From: Tubiluchus corallicola | Taxonomy: Eukaryota > Priapulida > Priapulimorpha > Priapulimorphida > Tubiluchidae | Length of the DNA: 64,000 nucleotides | Reading direction: 5' to 3' | NCBI GenBank assembly: GCA_030141605.1 | Contig: JAQGDQ010000136.1 | Coordinates: 436,001-500,000, forward strand | Part shown: piece by piece, positions 51,217 to 64,000 of the stretch | Position numbering within the stretch: the stretch's first letter is position 1 | Layout: every line of letters starts with the position of its first letter | Notes under the pieces: generated by a model | Databases searched by the model: none | Seen by the model: only the letters and a program-made list of their open reading frames with translations | What the model was told of the DNA's origin: nothing | Program-made: the position numbers and the translations under genes

Positions 51217-54200
51217 ATGAGGTTGCTGCTAGTATTTACACTAGTTGGCTTGTCATTTGGATTTACTTACACAGAGCTCATAGTTAATGCATCAGTAAGT
51301 TGTCATTTATGATTTTAGCATCTTGGAGGATTTGTAGTCGTACATTGTTAATACTTTTTTATTTTAACACTACCATATTGGTTGGTGGTTGTTAATACAC
51401 CATAAACAGTTTGCTTATGTTATGAGTGAGGCCATGCACCGCATTAAAAGGCTACGTCTTGAAATTCATGATAATAATATAAATTGCCACTAGTCTAATG
51501 TGCATCAAAGCCACCAAAGGTCATCATCATTTCATTTCATTCAGTTATTAAATACATCCACATCAACCATTACAGCATAGCACTTCAAAAAAATTTATGA
51601 ATTGGTAATAACACTTTGATTATGTACCCCAAGTGCCAAGCTGCAAATGGCCTATGGGGTGTGCAACAATTACTTTTGTGAGCACCCTGAATGAAATGAA
51701 TGCAGATTGAGAAAAGAAGAAGTATGAGTAAAGGAGTAGAGAAGTGCCATGTAATGGTCTAAATCTGATAAGAATCCCTCAGCTGAGATTCTTATACATT
51801 CACTAAGTCTGGCTATATAAATTTCAGAAATAGGTTACGAAATGTTCATAAGACATGAAAAACAAATAAACCTCCTCAAGTTATAAATAATTTTGTAATA
51901 TAATAATAATTATATATAATAATAATAATAATAATAACAACAAAGTATTACCAATATTGCAAGCATTAAGGAATATGCCTTACCATTACATTACCTTGTC
52001 ATTACCATTAACAATGCATCCGTAATATTATATTGCTTTAATAAATTAGTTCAGCCTTTTCTTTCCTCTACATTATTGGTAAGCAATGAGTGTCTGCTAT
52101 CCGTTTATAAACTAGATTTTATTTTTGTTGGTAAACTTTTAATTCTTATTTCTACTGTGTATTGGTTATCAAACCATTATTGCCCGATCATTATGCACAA
52201 GCAAGCAAGCCTTCATTTTGTTAAGTAAAAATGTGAGGTGTAAACTTAATGTTTATTTACAGGAAGATGAGTTACTAACGAATGACAGCATTCTTCTTAT
52301 AAATGAGACAGAAATAAGGAACAGCGATCCTGATTTCAGTAATGATACCGAGGAGACAGTTACACAAGTGACTGTGGAAGCTGAGACTAGTGAGGTTATT
52401 GACGAGGCAGAGGAAGATAAAGCAAAAGAATATTATGAATTACGTATGGGATTTTTTAGTTGTTTATTCTGATGTACTGCAATTATAATAGTGACTTTGC
52501 TTATTATCTAATTTAGAACGCACATGAATTTTAAGTCACAAACAGTTCCTATTATTGATATTTTTTTACGTGTACTGGACAATTCACTTAGACTATGGCA
52601 GCCAATAAGAATGAAAAACACCCTTGTCAGATCTTTTCAAATGTGTGATGTAAAAAAGCATTAGTTTGGCAGTTCTGCACTAGTCAGAAAACATCTAGAC
52701 CATTGACCAATATGATCAGCCAAATGAAAAAGTGAGTCGACGTATAAATGTTTTCTTCCATTATAAAAATATCAGTTAAGTGTGTTCTGTGTTTACAGAT
52801 CCATGTGCAACCCATTTTTGTAAAGAAGGCAAAGAATGTGTCCTGGACGATGAAATGGTCCCATATTGCAGATGTGCTGAATCTTGCCCCAAAGGAACCA
52901 CTGAATGGGTTAAGGTACCTAGAACTAGAAAAACTCTATCAGAACTTTTGACTACACACATGATTGCCTTGATCAAGTCATCATATATCAGCAGTTATAT
53001 AAGTGTATACCAGTATTATTGAGGCATCAAAAGTTGACTAACTAAAGCAACTATAATTGGTCTTTTTTTATTTTTTATGAAATAATACAGCTCATTGCAT
53101 ACCAGCACTTTTGTGCTAACTTTATGTGATTATATAAGTGTTCAGGCTACTCAAAACCCAAAGAGCCTATTTTGGAGAGACATTTGGTGGTCAGCACATG
53201 CAGAATGCTGCTCTTGACCACTTTTTAAGTTCCAGCAACAACTGCACTGTAGGTAGCACATAGCTGAATGTATTCATTCTTATACGTATATCTTATATAG
53301 TCAAACCTCATTATAATGCCTCCCTTTATAAAGCCAATCTCACTTTAAATGCCCAAATTTTTAGCAAAACAAAATTCCTCTATTAGCATAGACATGAATA
53401 TATTAATGCACCTCATTATAATACCAAACTCACTTAATGCCAACTTTTTTTGTAGTCCCAAAAAAGTAATATAAAGAGGTTTAGCTGTACCTTATTGGTT
53501 AGGATCCAATGTCAATGTAGTTTTAATTGACACTGGATCTGTACGAAATAGTGTTGTTCTCTTTTGAATTTAGCGTGCCCATTAAGTGCTTTACAAAAAT
53601 GAGTATAAATGAAGCAAATAGCTAATTTAAGAGAGAACAGGAATTTAAGAAAAAGATGTTAACATGAATTGCAATTCAAAGCCCTTTTCTTCTAGGTTTG
53701 TAGTAATCATAATGTAACGTATGAAACAGCATGTCATCTATACCAGCAGCGATGTTTTTGTGAGATGGGCGATTCAAGGTGTAATCACGAGATGAACAGC
53801 CATTCTCATGTAGAGTACCGTGGAAGATGCATCGTGTTGCAGCCATGTTTGCCCAGTGAGATGGAAGACTTTCCACGACGGATGCGTGAATGGTTGTTCC
53901 ATGCAATGAAGGATCAGGTAATGATTACCATTAGTGGCATGAAACTGATTTGCAAGTATTAATATAGAAACACTGAAAACACAACCTCACTCGTGTTGAG
54001 ATATTTCCTGCAATGGTCCACCTGAATAGCGCTCTGTGGCATTTTCTTAAACCTTCTTGCATTAGTTGAGTACCTGATCATGAACCGAGGGAAGGCTAGC
54101 TACCTGTCCTTGTTTGCAAAGCTTCAGTGTAGGTCTTCATTTGCCTAAAATGTAGATACTGTTTTCGATCTATCCTTGCTCTCAATCAAGGTATGGAACC

Positions 54201-55788
54201 GAATTTCCGAGCAAGTTCACAGACATTAAAGTTCGAGCATTTTATTTGAAAGTTTGTGTTGCCAAGTCGTCATAACAACCAATGCTTGGATCATTAAAAA
54301 TTTGAAAACTTGCCGATGACTATCTGCTTATCTCAAAAATAAACAGGATAAGTATGGACAGAGAATTTCATACTTTAGAAGTGTACTCTATTAGAACAAA
54401 CCCTGTAATTAGACCAACTACAACTACATGTCGACATACAGTAACTACGTCTGCAGAAATCAAATGGGTAATGTAAGGGTTTACTGATATTAACAGAATA
54501 TAAATTTTGGCATTGCATTACTTTACATTAACACAGTAATATAAAATCAGCACCACGATGTTGTGGTATCAAGCATCTTTTACTTATTGTATCACTGGCA
54601 ACATAAACTAAATTCGACTGCATCATATTTGAATTTGAATTGTTTTTATATTTTAACAGTATGACAGAAACGATCTAAATGAGGATTATTTCGAAATGGA
54701 GGAAGAAGCAGAAAAGTATCCCAAAATGAGGCTAGTCAATCCTGTCATTTGGAAATTTTGTGACCTCGATGACACTGGTGATGTGTAAGAATTATATTTT
54801 TATTCAAATACAAGTTGAACATAATAAGAAGCATTTAAAAATGCATACATAAATTACTTGAGCTTGCAGTTCAACAGATTATACTTATTTCTGAAACAAT
54901 TGTGCATTTTCTTTTACACACAATTTATGCAATTGAGTTATTTTTGCTTGAACAATACTTGATTGGTTTTGGAATACCATTCGTCACATTTTGAAAGCTT
55001 TTGGAAAACCAAGCTAGAGATCCTTATTCTAAATATCTATAAAAGACTGTAAATGATCGATGATTTGTATGGGTAAAACCCAGATGCCCTATCAAAAACA
55101 CAAATTTAATGCCGCAAAGAGACAGATAACTTTTGAATCATAGGACAAAATACGCCTAACTCTGATCAAATGAAAAACCCGATATGACCTTTATTCACAT
55201 GCTTCCAATACATCACGTTCTACCTTCCTATATTATCCCTTTACTTGCCTGAAACTGCACTACTGCTTGTCTTGGAATTGTTCTTATAATTACAGTAAAG
55301 TGTCAAGGCATGAGCTGACAAAACTTAAAGCACCGTTAGTGCCCCTAGAGCACTGCATTGTGCCATTTCTGAAAAACTGTGACGCTGACGATGATCACAT
55401 GATCAGTCTAACAGAATGGGGCATTTGTCTAGGACTGGAGAAAGGTAATAGTAATTCTTTTAGCATTTTTATCACCGTATATTTTAAGCAGTTTGACAAT
55501 TCCTAAAACTGATGTTTTACCTCTTGCTTACTGACATTAGAGAACAGTAAATGATATATTTTTGCTTTCAGTAGCCGTTTTTGTGTTTGATGTTTAGGTG
55601 TTTATTAGATGTTGATTGGCTTTTATAAAAGTGAAACGATTATATCCAAAAACTGAAATAATGTTAGTGAGAGCAATAAGGTTCTAAGCTTCTTTTTCTT
55701 TTCAGACCAAATACTTGCAAAGTGTAAAAAGTACCACCGTCATTCTCATCAACAGAAGAAAACAAGTTGGGTTCTGCAATTTCAGTAA
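51217..55788 (+). CDS. SPARC: SPARC / osteonectin / BM-40, secreted calcium-binding matricellular protein, complete
   Basis: Secreted basement-membrane glycoprotein that binds collagen IV and calcium. Coding exons: 51217-51294, 52263-52443, 52799-52914, 53696-53917, 54660-54784, 55296-55444, 55706-55788; phases join to 317 residues. Order: signal peptide (MRLLLVFTLVGLSFGF), acidic domain I (about 17-86, rich in E/D), follistatin-like/Kazal module from HPCATHFC at 87 with closely spaced Cys, then the EC domain. An N-glycosylation site NVT (N131) sits where human SPARC has NKT. The EC domain has RRMREWL, a variant first EF loop (236-247, ending VSRHE) and a canonical second loop DADDDHMISLTE (270-281) with flanking Cys 269 and 285. 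The collagen-contact LEHC is present. The helix region is short as in insects, unlike vertebrates. The C-terminal tail is basic and His-rich (KKYHRHSH). An acceptor at 51190-51191 just before the ATG implies a non-coding upstream exon. Confidence 0.97.
51898..51945. repeat. (AAT)n microsatellite in SPARC intron 1
   Basis: AATAATAATAAT with a short TATATA interruption, then AACAAC. Simple repeat. Confidence 0.85.
53298..53487. mobile_element. pogo/Tigger-like MITE in a SPARC intron, 190 bp
   Basis: Left end TAGTCAAACCTCATTATAAT and right end ATAAAGAGGTTTAGCTG are inverted repeats. TA is present on both sides (53296-53297, 53488-53489). The interior (TTTAGCAAAACAAAAT, ACATAGACAT, ATTATAATACCAAACTC, GCCAACTTTTTTTG) is shared with 57842-58017. 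The ends resemble Tigger ends (CAGTCAAACCTC). It lies between SPARC exons 3 and 4. Confidence 0.88.
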
Positions 55789-55966
55789 AGAAAATATCAT
55801 GCAACATTCATTTAGAAATCTAATACATATTTACTATAACAAGATCTGAATGAAATCTCATTTTCGTTGCTGTACTTCTTACCGAGTAAGTATTATTTAA
55901 AAAACATGCTGTAAATTATATTGCGATATTTGTTCTCTGCAATTATGAAATAACAATTATTATGTA

Positions 55967-55972
55967 AATAAA
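55967..55972 (+). terminator. Candidate polyadenylation signal of SPARC
   Basis: AATAAA about 180 bases after the SPARC stop. Another AATAAA lies near 56138, so 3' end choice is not settled. Confidence 0.4.
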
Positions 55973-55974
55973 TT

Positions 55975-57835
55975 ATTACATGATGCATTAAAAGTTACAT
56001 TACCAAAATTTTTCTTGATGAAGAATCAGCTTTTTCAATTGAATTGCTTTATAACCAGATAAAATTGCTTCAGAAAGTTGTACTTAAAATTTGACGCTAA
56101 GAAAATAATTGAAAATGTGTTCAAGTAACATGTTGCTGAAATAAACACCATAAAAGAAGTGAATAAATGTGCAATTAAGGCCACATTCGTTGTTCTTTAT
56201 ATGAAACAGCATCTGAACAGAATCATTTACATTAACTTTCTAACCCATATACCGGTCAAAACAGTGCTGGTGGGCTCAGTGGTATGCCACATGCACATCT
56301 GCTGTAAATTTTCTGCTAATACTCATAATAAAGATGTTGAGTTTAGTTTCCGCTAGTACCATAGTTGCTTTACTTGTTAAGTAAGATGTTCATTAAGTGT
56401 TGCTGGCTCATACAAGGCTCACATGCATATTTTTAGCCATAAGCTGTAGTGACAGAACAAAAAACTTTATATGATCAGTAACGGGCAGTGTATATAAGCA
56501 TTGATTTGAAAGCGCTACTGTTATGGCATTCAACTTGTAACTTTTGCACACTGGTATTCATGTAAAATAAGCATGATTCCTCTCTTTGGCATCCCACTGT
56601 AATTTAAAAGACAAATTTTGTTCATTAAGTGTATTTATGAGCACTTACAGTAAAGCAAAACTTTTATTGTATATGTTTCACTCTCGCGAGCTGTTTTTCA
56701 TCACGTTTCATTTAATCATTGCAGCCCAAACACGTTTTGCATTTATTATGTAATAAAGTTTTTTTAATTTTTAATATTATTTAAGGCTTGCATAATTTGT
56801 TTGAAAAATAACAAATTTTCTACTTTTACTGAGCACTGTTTAAAAACAATGTAGAATGTAAAACAAATTTTAAAACAAATTAATAAGTTTTTACACTAAC
56901 TAATTACAAGTTAAGTTGTTACATCAAGTTAGCACACTTCATTTTTAATATAGATGCCAATGAATACAGCATGATTTTTTTATATCAGTGTGTTGGTAAA
57001 AATATTAGTTGATACAATATAATCAGTGACTAAAATGGTAAACAGATGAAAGAGTGACAGAGTTTTTGAAGTAGCACACACACACACACTCACACTCATG
57101 CACCTGACCATTCTTTAAATTTCTCTAGGGATGGTACAGTCCTGCTCTAGAGCTAGAGAACTTAGCTTAGATGCTAAGAAACTTACGTGGACGAAATGAA
57201 ATTAAAAAATATAAATACAGTAAATTCAATAAAAATAACTAAGTAACACAAGCTACAAGCATACATATCAGCAATTTAACTTAAGAAGGGCAAATAAAGT
57301 TCACCAGTAGCCCAGCCCAAACAGAGGCACATGCACCACATACAGTTTCATTAAATTAAAACCTACATTTTATAAGTAATTACTTACGTCATAGTTCTGC
57401 TTGCCTGAACACAGCTTTCTAGTTTTTTACACATGATGAAAATGTTTCCTGGGTACAGAATTTCACTAATTGTGTCTTGCACTTTCATTTTCAAATCCAG
57501 AGTTTCCACCACGTGAAATCCTACATCTCTTGCTTACAGTAGACTTGTGAAAAAGCATGCACCATCAAACCTGTTTTATCTAGCAATTCTTCAAAACATT
57601 TTCACATTGGCATATTTATAGCAGAAGATTGTTAAGTGAAGAAGGAGTGAATAGTCAAATCGCCTCAACGCATGGCTAACAAATTATGCACCAAATGGCA
57701 AAAAAATCACCAATTACATTTTAGTTAAATACGTACAAACAAGAGAGTGCATTTTAATTACATAAAAAGAATTTGGAGTTTTCTTCAAATTTAGCTGTTT
57801 GTCCCAAGTGCTTCTTGTGATTTTGTTGCGTGATA
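55975..57835. other. SPARC-SLC13 tail-to-tail intergenic region
   Basis: AT-rich, with several further AATAAA words (56138, 56751) and a short (CA)n at 57076-57088. A GTAAGT on the minus strand near 57386 has no convincing exon. Confidence 0.45.
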
Positions 57836-57841
57836 GTACTA

Positions 57842-58017
57842 CAGTTAAACCTCATTATAACGCCCTCCCCCTTTATAATGCCAAAATATTTAGCAAAACA
57901 AAATGTCTGTATTTACATAGACATTTATGTATTGATACATCTCATTATAATACCAAACTCGCGATAACGCCAACTTTTTTGTTGTCCCAAAGAAGGCGGG
58001 ATAAAGAGGGTTAACTG
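57842..58017. mobile_element. pogo/Tigger-like MITE, 176 bp, better-preserved copy
   Basis: Ends CAGTTAAACCTCATTATAAC and (reverse complement of the right end) CAGTTAACCCTCTTTATCCC, with a TA duplication (57840-57841, 58018-58019). Same family and orientation as 53298-53487. It lies between the SPARC and SLC13 3' ends. No coding capacity. Confidence 0.9.
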
Positions 58018-58194
58018 TATCTGGAACTTACATTGTACGCTTTACAAGTATCAGTGCAATCAAATTTCAAACAGACACTGGGCTTATGACTTAGTATGAC
58101 GGACTTCCGTCACTAGCAGACTTTTAAAGACAATATTGGCTGAAATGTTAATTCTCAAAATTGTTCAAACCACGATTATAATACAATAGTAAAA

Positions 58195-58200
58195 TTTATT
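58195..58200 (-). terminator. Polyadenylation signal of the SLC13 gene
   Basis: AATAAA on the minus strand about 95 bases after the SLC13 stop codon, the usual distance for a poly(A) signal. Inferred from position only. Confidence 0.5.
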
Positions 58201-58295
58201 AAAAGTATGCTTGATAATACTTTGCAATATATATAATATTATTTCAATTTTTACACAAGAAAAATAATAACTGTGTAAAATGCTATGTCACTAAC

Positions 58296-61200
58296 TTACA
58301 AAGTAGAATTAAAAGTTGCAGATATCATAGATGGCACAGTTGTATTGGGTTCTGGAGGCAAGGTTATACATGCTGGCACAGAGCCCCAGTCAAAGACGTA
58401 TACACCGTATGTGTTAGCAGAGAAGGTTATGACTAGAACTCCTAGAATGTTAAGCATAAAGCCTGCCACTGCCTGTAACAAATAAATCAAATAACTATAT
58501 TTTTTATAAATTTATACGTAAGAACAAAGAGCAAAACAAAGTTAAAAGTACACTGGAAAGCTTATCTAGTAACTATGGTGGCAATAAAGGGTTCAGATAT
58601 ACTAGGAAGTTTGAAAAAGGCTTTGAAATCACAGTACCTATAAGACGTTAATGTTATATCCAGATATACAGTCAAAGTTGTTTTGAAGTGTTCCAGTGAG
58701 CAAATTATACAATAAATTTTAAAAATTTATGCAGGCCTCAGAAATTTAACTTATTGCATTAGCACATTATACCAAATTAATAATTCACCTAAGGCTGAAC
58801 TGCTGCTCCTAGTAAGTGTGCAATTAATAGGTAACAATACAATACAAAGACCTACGCTCTGATAATACGAATGTTAACCATGCACTCGCTAGTACTAAAA
58901 GCTGACTTCCTAATACACATTCTGCCAATATACTGATATAAATACTTAGTAAGTAAACAAATTTTATTTTATCTTTTAAGACTCAATACTGAATTCTTAT
59001 AATTGTAAAAAAGTGAAAGTCCCACCATCGAATTTATTTTATTTGGTGATTTTGAAGGCATCTGATTTAGAAACTGATACAAAAGGCAATGATTAAATGA
59101 AGCAACTTACACACTAAGTAATTGTTATTTAATTAATAATTTGCACAATAATTCATTTTATCAAAGTTGTGATATGAGTAAAGAAGAGTAATCGTATTAG
59201 TTTTAAATCAGTACCATATCCATCACTCGCAAACTTCCAGAGGCAAACACAACAGCATTTGGAGGTGTAGCTGCAGGTAGCATGAACGAAAAAGAGGCTG
59301 CTATCGTTGCTGGATACATCAACAGCATAGGATGAACATTGAGATCAACTGCCTAACAATAAAGAAGATGCATCCATCCATTATGGACATATTTTCATAA
59401 TATTAAAATGAAAGAAATGGAATTGACAATTTATGTCAAATATAGTCCATATACAACAAAATATTAAATTAAAGTTAACACGTCAATACATAAACTTATG
59501 TATGCCAATGTGCTTGAATTTTAAAGTTGTTTATACAACCACTATTCAATACACTATATATTAAACTATTACTTGTACAACTATATATGTTTATATATAT
59601 ACATATATATATATATATAACGACAACATTGCTTTTCTCATTATACAACCAAAACATGGAATTCACAGATTAATGCACTTTTAAAAAACCCATGGTAAAC
59701 TATTCAGTAAAAATGGATCTGTTAAGCTAACTTGCAAAAGGCATTTCGAGATTTTTCTCCTTAAATGCAGAGTTTATGTATCTTAGTTAACACTATCTAA
59801 ACGTTATACTAACTGAATTCACTCTGACTATAATCGAACATACACCACATATACTTAAACTGTTAGTCATACCAAACTTGCAACTATGGGAAGCATTATG
59901 GTAGCAGTTGCAGTATTACTGGCAATTTCTGTGACACCTGCTGTAATAGTGGATATAATGATAATTATAAGCCATGTAGGAAGGCCACCTAATATAGACT
60001 GTAATCCTTTTCCAATCCACTTGGATAGTCCAGAGGCCTGGAAATGAAGGAAAAGATAAGGAGGCTGTAGAAAATGTAGATATAGAAAAACAACAATAGA
60101 AAAATATTTAAGCTGTTTGTCATAAATATATTTTCACATATATGTGATTAGGTAGAGGAAATAAATGTTTCTGCATTCCACTTTGGTAATTCCAGACATG
60201 CAGGTATTATAATGTGATTTATGTAGTCATGAAATCGCTGAATTAACTCGAATGCAATATTATTTACAATGAGAAATTTTTCGTTACAAAACTACAAGCA
60301 CTGTTATATTATATAAATTATATGTGAATTGTATGGTGATGCACATCTCTTTGAACGTTCTGTAATATGATGCCAGTGTCTTTTACGCAGCCAAAATGTG
60401 AATAGTATGGTGATGCAAATTATAAAATTTTTAACAATGGACAAATCCTAACGTCATTCAAAATCACAAATAAAAGCCAGTGTAGAAGCGATAGTGACAG
60501 GCTAAATTACATACAGATTACCAAAATCAATACATTGAGCAAAGCTATAAGCCTATTACATACTCCAACACCTCTTGCCATTGCAACACCACCACCAAAG
60601 AGAAAAATGACGTCCCATGGCATTCTATTTTGAAGCATTTTCCAATCCAAAATAGCATGTTTTGGACCACTTCTAAAATCTGTAAATGACATGTGAGGCA
60701 TAAATGCACAGTCTTCAGTGAGGCTTTTGTTCAGATACAGTATAAGTCATTGTGTGCACTGTAGTAACTCAATCAGGAATGTCTAGTTAGAGTTCATTTT
60801 GTCAAAAAAGGTTGGGTTTTACAACACAGCATATCATGGTGCAACGCAACTGATATAAACATTTTATTTGCACATTACAGATTTAATTACCACAATTGAA
60901 TTCGGCAAAAAAGCAGAGTAATTCGGGCAATTTCTAAACCACTGCAGTGTTTTCTTAACTCTTACCAGGAAATTCATTTGGCAGCACAAACAGAAGAATT
61001 CCCATGAATATAGCACAAGTTGCATCCGAAGTAAATTTATAAGTGCGTCCATGTCTGTGAAAACATACACACTATTACAAGTTAATTTTGCTTAGACTGT
61101 GCAGTTGTGCTATCTGAGTTTGTAGTTTAGTGATGAAACACTGATGATGCCGACAACGACGTGACAATAACTGTTGTGTTGATGGTGGTAATGATGATGG

Positions 61201-62713
61201 TAATGACGACGAATGAGAAAATTCAGTTAGTGGCAATGTTTTTAAGAAATGAAACTTTCACATCACTTCTAGCGAAAATAGTTTATAAAAGATTTAGAAG
61301 AAATGTAACGACTATAAAAAACAGCAAAAAAGTAGATGCATAAAGAAAAACTAAAGCTGATTGTCAATATCTTCAACGGTGATAATCAGTAGTTTTGAAA
61401 ATTATCTCCATTAGAGACCTATAAATGGTTAAAAGAAAACAGGACACCTTCCTAAACTGTGGTGCAAATTGATTTAATGATGGGAAATACTAAAAGGGAA
61501 AACATTTTCTTAAGAAAAGTCTTAAGAAAGAATTACAATCACAAAAGCTTTAAATAACATAGGTCGTGTGATTAGCTTTTGGACATTGAACGCGTTTCGC
61601 CAGTCCTCAGTTAGATGGGCCACAGTGTCCGAATCTCGGATATGCGTTGCACAAAAAGCAGTTGATTTTCATGATTATAAGAATGCATTTCAGTTGTGAC
61701 ATGGCACAGAGGTAAACTCTGATTTAAATGTCTTCTACTCAAAATTTGCCAATACGGTGCGAGTCAATACTGTACAGTAGCACTGCATTCAATCTTCACT
61801 TTGTAGGTACACGCATCAGGCTCATGGAATGTTTCCACCATCAGAATATTACATGTAGTTGTGATGTCTTCATTAGCTGTGCTCGCTGGGCAAATGCTCA
61901 GTTTCTAAGCTAATTTTTAATTATCAGAAATATTTCGGCACTATTACAGGTGTTATAATATGTGATATGTTATTACCACACTTCAAAATAGGATAAGATC
62001 TGGAACTCGTTGTGTTTTCCTTTAGCATTTTTGTCAATAGCATACTTTTTTACTCTTTTTTATCGTGGATATACACATAGGTATAAACCTTCCTATAATA
62101 TAAACGTAATAAATGATATTACTGTAACTTGATTTCTAATACGTCAAAATTAATTTCACACATTAGAAAGAATTAAGTGCATTTTTTATAAGAGATCAAT
62201 GTAAAAAATCAATAAAATTTATTTGTGATGAAGACCTTGATTAATAATATGAGCCAAATAACAAATTATGATTTTCGAATGCCTATACTTTACTTGTTAA
62301 TTAGCAAACAATGTTGAACTGAACTGCAGAAGGATATATTTTACATTTAGCTCAAAACGACAATATGTTAGAAACACGATATTAGTTGAACTTTTAAAAA
62401 TGTTCTTTTACCTGTCTGTATAAACAAAGCCAGAACTCCATCCAGGAATGAATTTAGGATCTCGAGTGAACCAAAGCAAAACCAAAGATATGAAGCAAAC
62501 CAACACTACCACCTCTTGAAACCTAAACAAAAAAAGTAAAAAAAGCATATATACACAAAAATTGATTAAAAGAAGCAACATATGCAGTACGAACTTTAAT
62601 GAACATTAACTTACTTGATTTTTCCTAGCTTGTTTAATTCGTCTTGTGTTATCCTCCCTATATCAGCTTGACCATCATCATCAGTTTTTGTTTCACAGCA
62701 ACTAATCAGTGTT
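58296..62713 (-). CDS. SLC13 family sodium-dependent di/tricarboxylate cotransporter, 3' half (5' end off window)
   Basis: Plasma-membrane Na+-coupled carrier for succinate/citrate-type anions (SLC13A2/3/5, DASS family); which paralogue cannot be told. Exons (high to low): 62713-62615, 62522-62412, 61054-60966, 60679-60564, 60037-59873, 59352-59215, 58472-58296, all phase-compatible, about 297 residues. Visible landmarks: LWFTRDPKFIPGW, then TSDATCAIFMGILLFVLP, MPWDVIFLFGGGVAMARG, the second SNT motif in EIASNTATATIMLPIVASL, and the family signature ASFSFMLPAATPPNAVVF. The end carries NTT near the C-terminus (possible glycosylation). At least four hydrophobic spans are visible. The acceptor of the first listed exon is uncertain: 62713 or 62701 keep the same frame. 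The N-terminal half, with the first SNT motif, must lie beyond 64000. Stop TAA at 58298-58296; AATAAA on the minus strand at 58200-58195. Confidence 0.95.
59588..59620. repeat. (TA)n run in an SLC13 intron
   Basis: TATATATATACATATATATA-type simple repeat. Confidence 0.85.
61150..61215. repeat. GAT/GGT-rich low-complexity tract in an SLC13 intron
   Basis: GATGGTGGTAATGATGATGG and similar words; degenerate trinucleotide repeat. The plus open frame over it is an artefact. Confidence 0.6.
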
Positions 62714-62719
62714 CTACCA

Positions 62720-64000
62720 GACAAGAATGTTCCATTAAATGATTAGATTCAAGTTTACAAATTGCAAATTTATTACATCTAAACTTAGAAACAAAATTTA
62801 ATAAACTAAAAATAAGACAAGCCACAACTTTTGCACACCTTGCAGACAAATGATTGTAAAAAACAAGGATTTATGAAAAACCACAACAAAACTTAAATAG
62901 CTAAATATAAGTACACATGGCCCAATTGTTTCTATAAACTGTATGTAAGTAAACATTCTTTGGAAAAGATGTCAACATTATCAAGACATGCATGCAAATG
63001 CATTACTAGAAGACTAGAGAGATCACCCCAATATTTAACTGCTGCGTTTTCAGATACTATAAAGCAGCATGTTGAATTACATGTTTACAGACACAACAGT
63101 CTACAACAGCAATATTTTTCAGCATTGAGAAATTGAAATGGATGACTATATGCTACATACATTGTCAGCGCAAAATGATGTGTTGAGCAAATGACCGTTA
63201 CATTAAACCATAACAAAGTTGTATTCGTCCAAACTGTCCAAACATGGTTTTTTCAACAAATGCACAAATAAACATTTTCTAATGAAGTCTAATGCCTGTT
63301 AACTTTAGTCAGGAAGCATGTACCCTGACCACCCATCTGTTCCCTGCATTACTCCTACCAATAAGAGCTAGGAAAACAGTAAGGCATGAAAGATAATCTT
63401 TCAGCACAGCCATACATCAGATCTCGCATCATTTTTTCTGAATGTAGTCTACCTGTCTGTAGTTATTTAAGGAGGCTACTCATTAGTTGTTAGCTACACA
63501 CAATCATTATTCAATCAGGGTAGGTGCTAGTGTGGCCCTCTACCTTTCAAAACCTAAATATTGATGATTTATGCTATATGTAGTGTGCTAGTCTCAGTCA
63601 CAGAGCATTGAGGGCTAGAGGCCCACCATTAGCCTCAATGATAAAAACCGAGGGCCCAAATGAAAGAGTTTAATGTTTTATTGCCAGTCAAGATGATTAC
63701 TGTCATACTGCTTGTGCATAGATCATCTAAAAACAGACTTTTCTGGATTTTTATCCGAAAAATCTTCCAAAATCATTTCAAAGTCAATGGTTTTTGTAAT
63801 GTCAATCTATAGATAACATCACCATGTGAATCTTGTGAACTTGTTGACTGTATTCTGTTTTAATTAGTTTTAATTACGAAAAACTTCTTTCACCTGATGT
63901 ATTTTTTCTTTCACCTCACCTTCTTTCACGTAACTATTATGAGAATTATTAAAGGACAAGAAAAGGGGTACCCGAAGTAGGTTTCAGAAAAATCGCCTTA
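62720..64000. other. SLC13 intron (to right edge)
   Basis: No exon encoding the N-terminal half of SLC13 is visible. Reads as one long intron, so upstream exons lie beyond the window. Confidence 0.5.

Overview
The window is animal nuclear DNA. It is AT-rich, its genes are split by introns with GT..AG boundaries, intergenic stretches are long, and it carries microsatellites, hAT and pogo-like MITEs and broken non-LTR retrotransposons. Nothing bacterial or viral is seen. The SPARC protein has an arthropod-style EC domain (a short helix region reading RRMREWL..., then WKFCDLDD... and VSRHEL), so an ecdysozoan, probably an arthropod, is likely. I cannot name the species.

Three genes are certain and were assembled exon by exon. 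(1) Geranylgeranyl diphosphate synthase (GGPS1 type) lies on the minus strand at 44925-38057 in 8 coding exons. (2) SPARC/osteonectin lies on the plus strand at 51217-55788 in 7 coding exons. (3) The 3' half of an SLC13 sodium/carboxylate cotransporter lies on the minus strand at 62713-58296 in 7 exons, with its 5' part beyond the right edge. SPARC and SLC13 are tail to tail. GGPS1 and SPARC diverge across about 6 kb.

The left 36 kb has no gene I can name, but it holds several convincing gene starts. A small membrane-protein gene runs off the left edge (minus, coding exons 541-46), with a candidate promoter carrying a YY1 motif near 900. First coding exons ending in strong donors occur on the minus strand at 6890-6831, 21952-21896 and 35514-35452. 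The 21.9-22.0 kb start is a compact bidirectional promoter with a textbook RFX X-box (21965-21979). One first exon leaves on each strand, and a matching plus-strand second exon follows at 24170-24258. This is the most interesting lead in the window: X-box promoters typically drive cilium/centriole genes.

Mobile DNA: three hAT-type elements with 8-bp target duplications (18793-19295, 30183-30503, 33742-34136), one still encoding the end of a transposase; two pogo/Tigger-like MITEs with TA duplications (53298-53487, 57842-58017); a LINE 3' fragment flanked by a perfect 12-bp duplication (27005-27473); and at least five RT carboxy-terminal remnants of CR1/L2-like LINEs. Long microsatellites include 225 bp of CT, 101 bp of CA and a compound trinucleotide tract. 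A short cysteine-rich reading frame with one in-frame stop (48738-48968) is unexplained.
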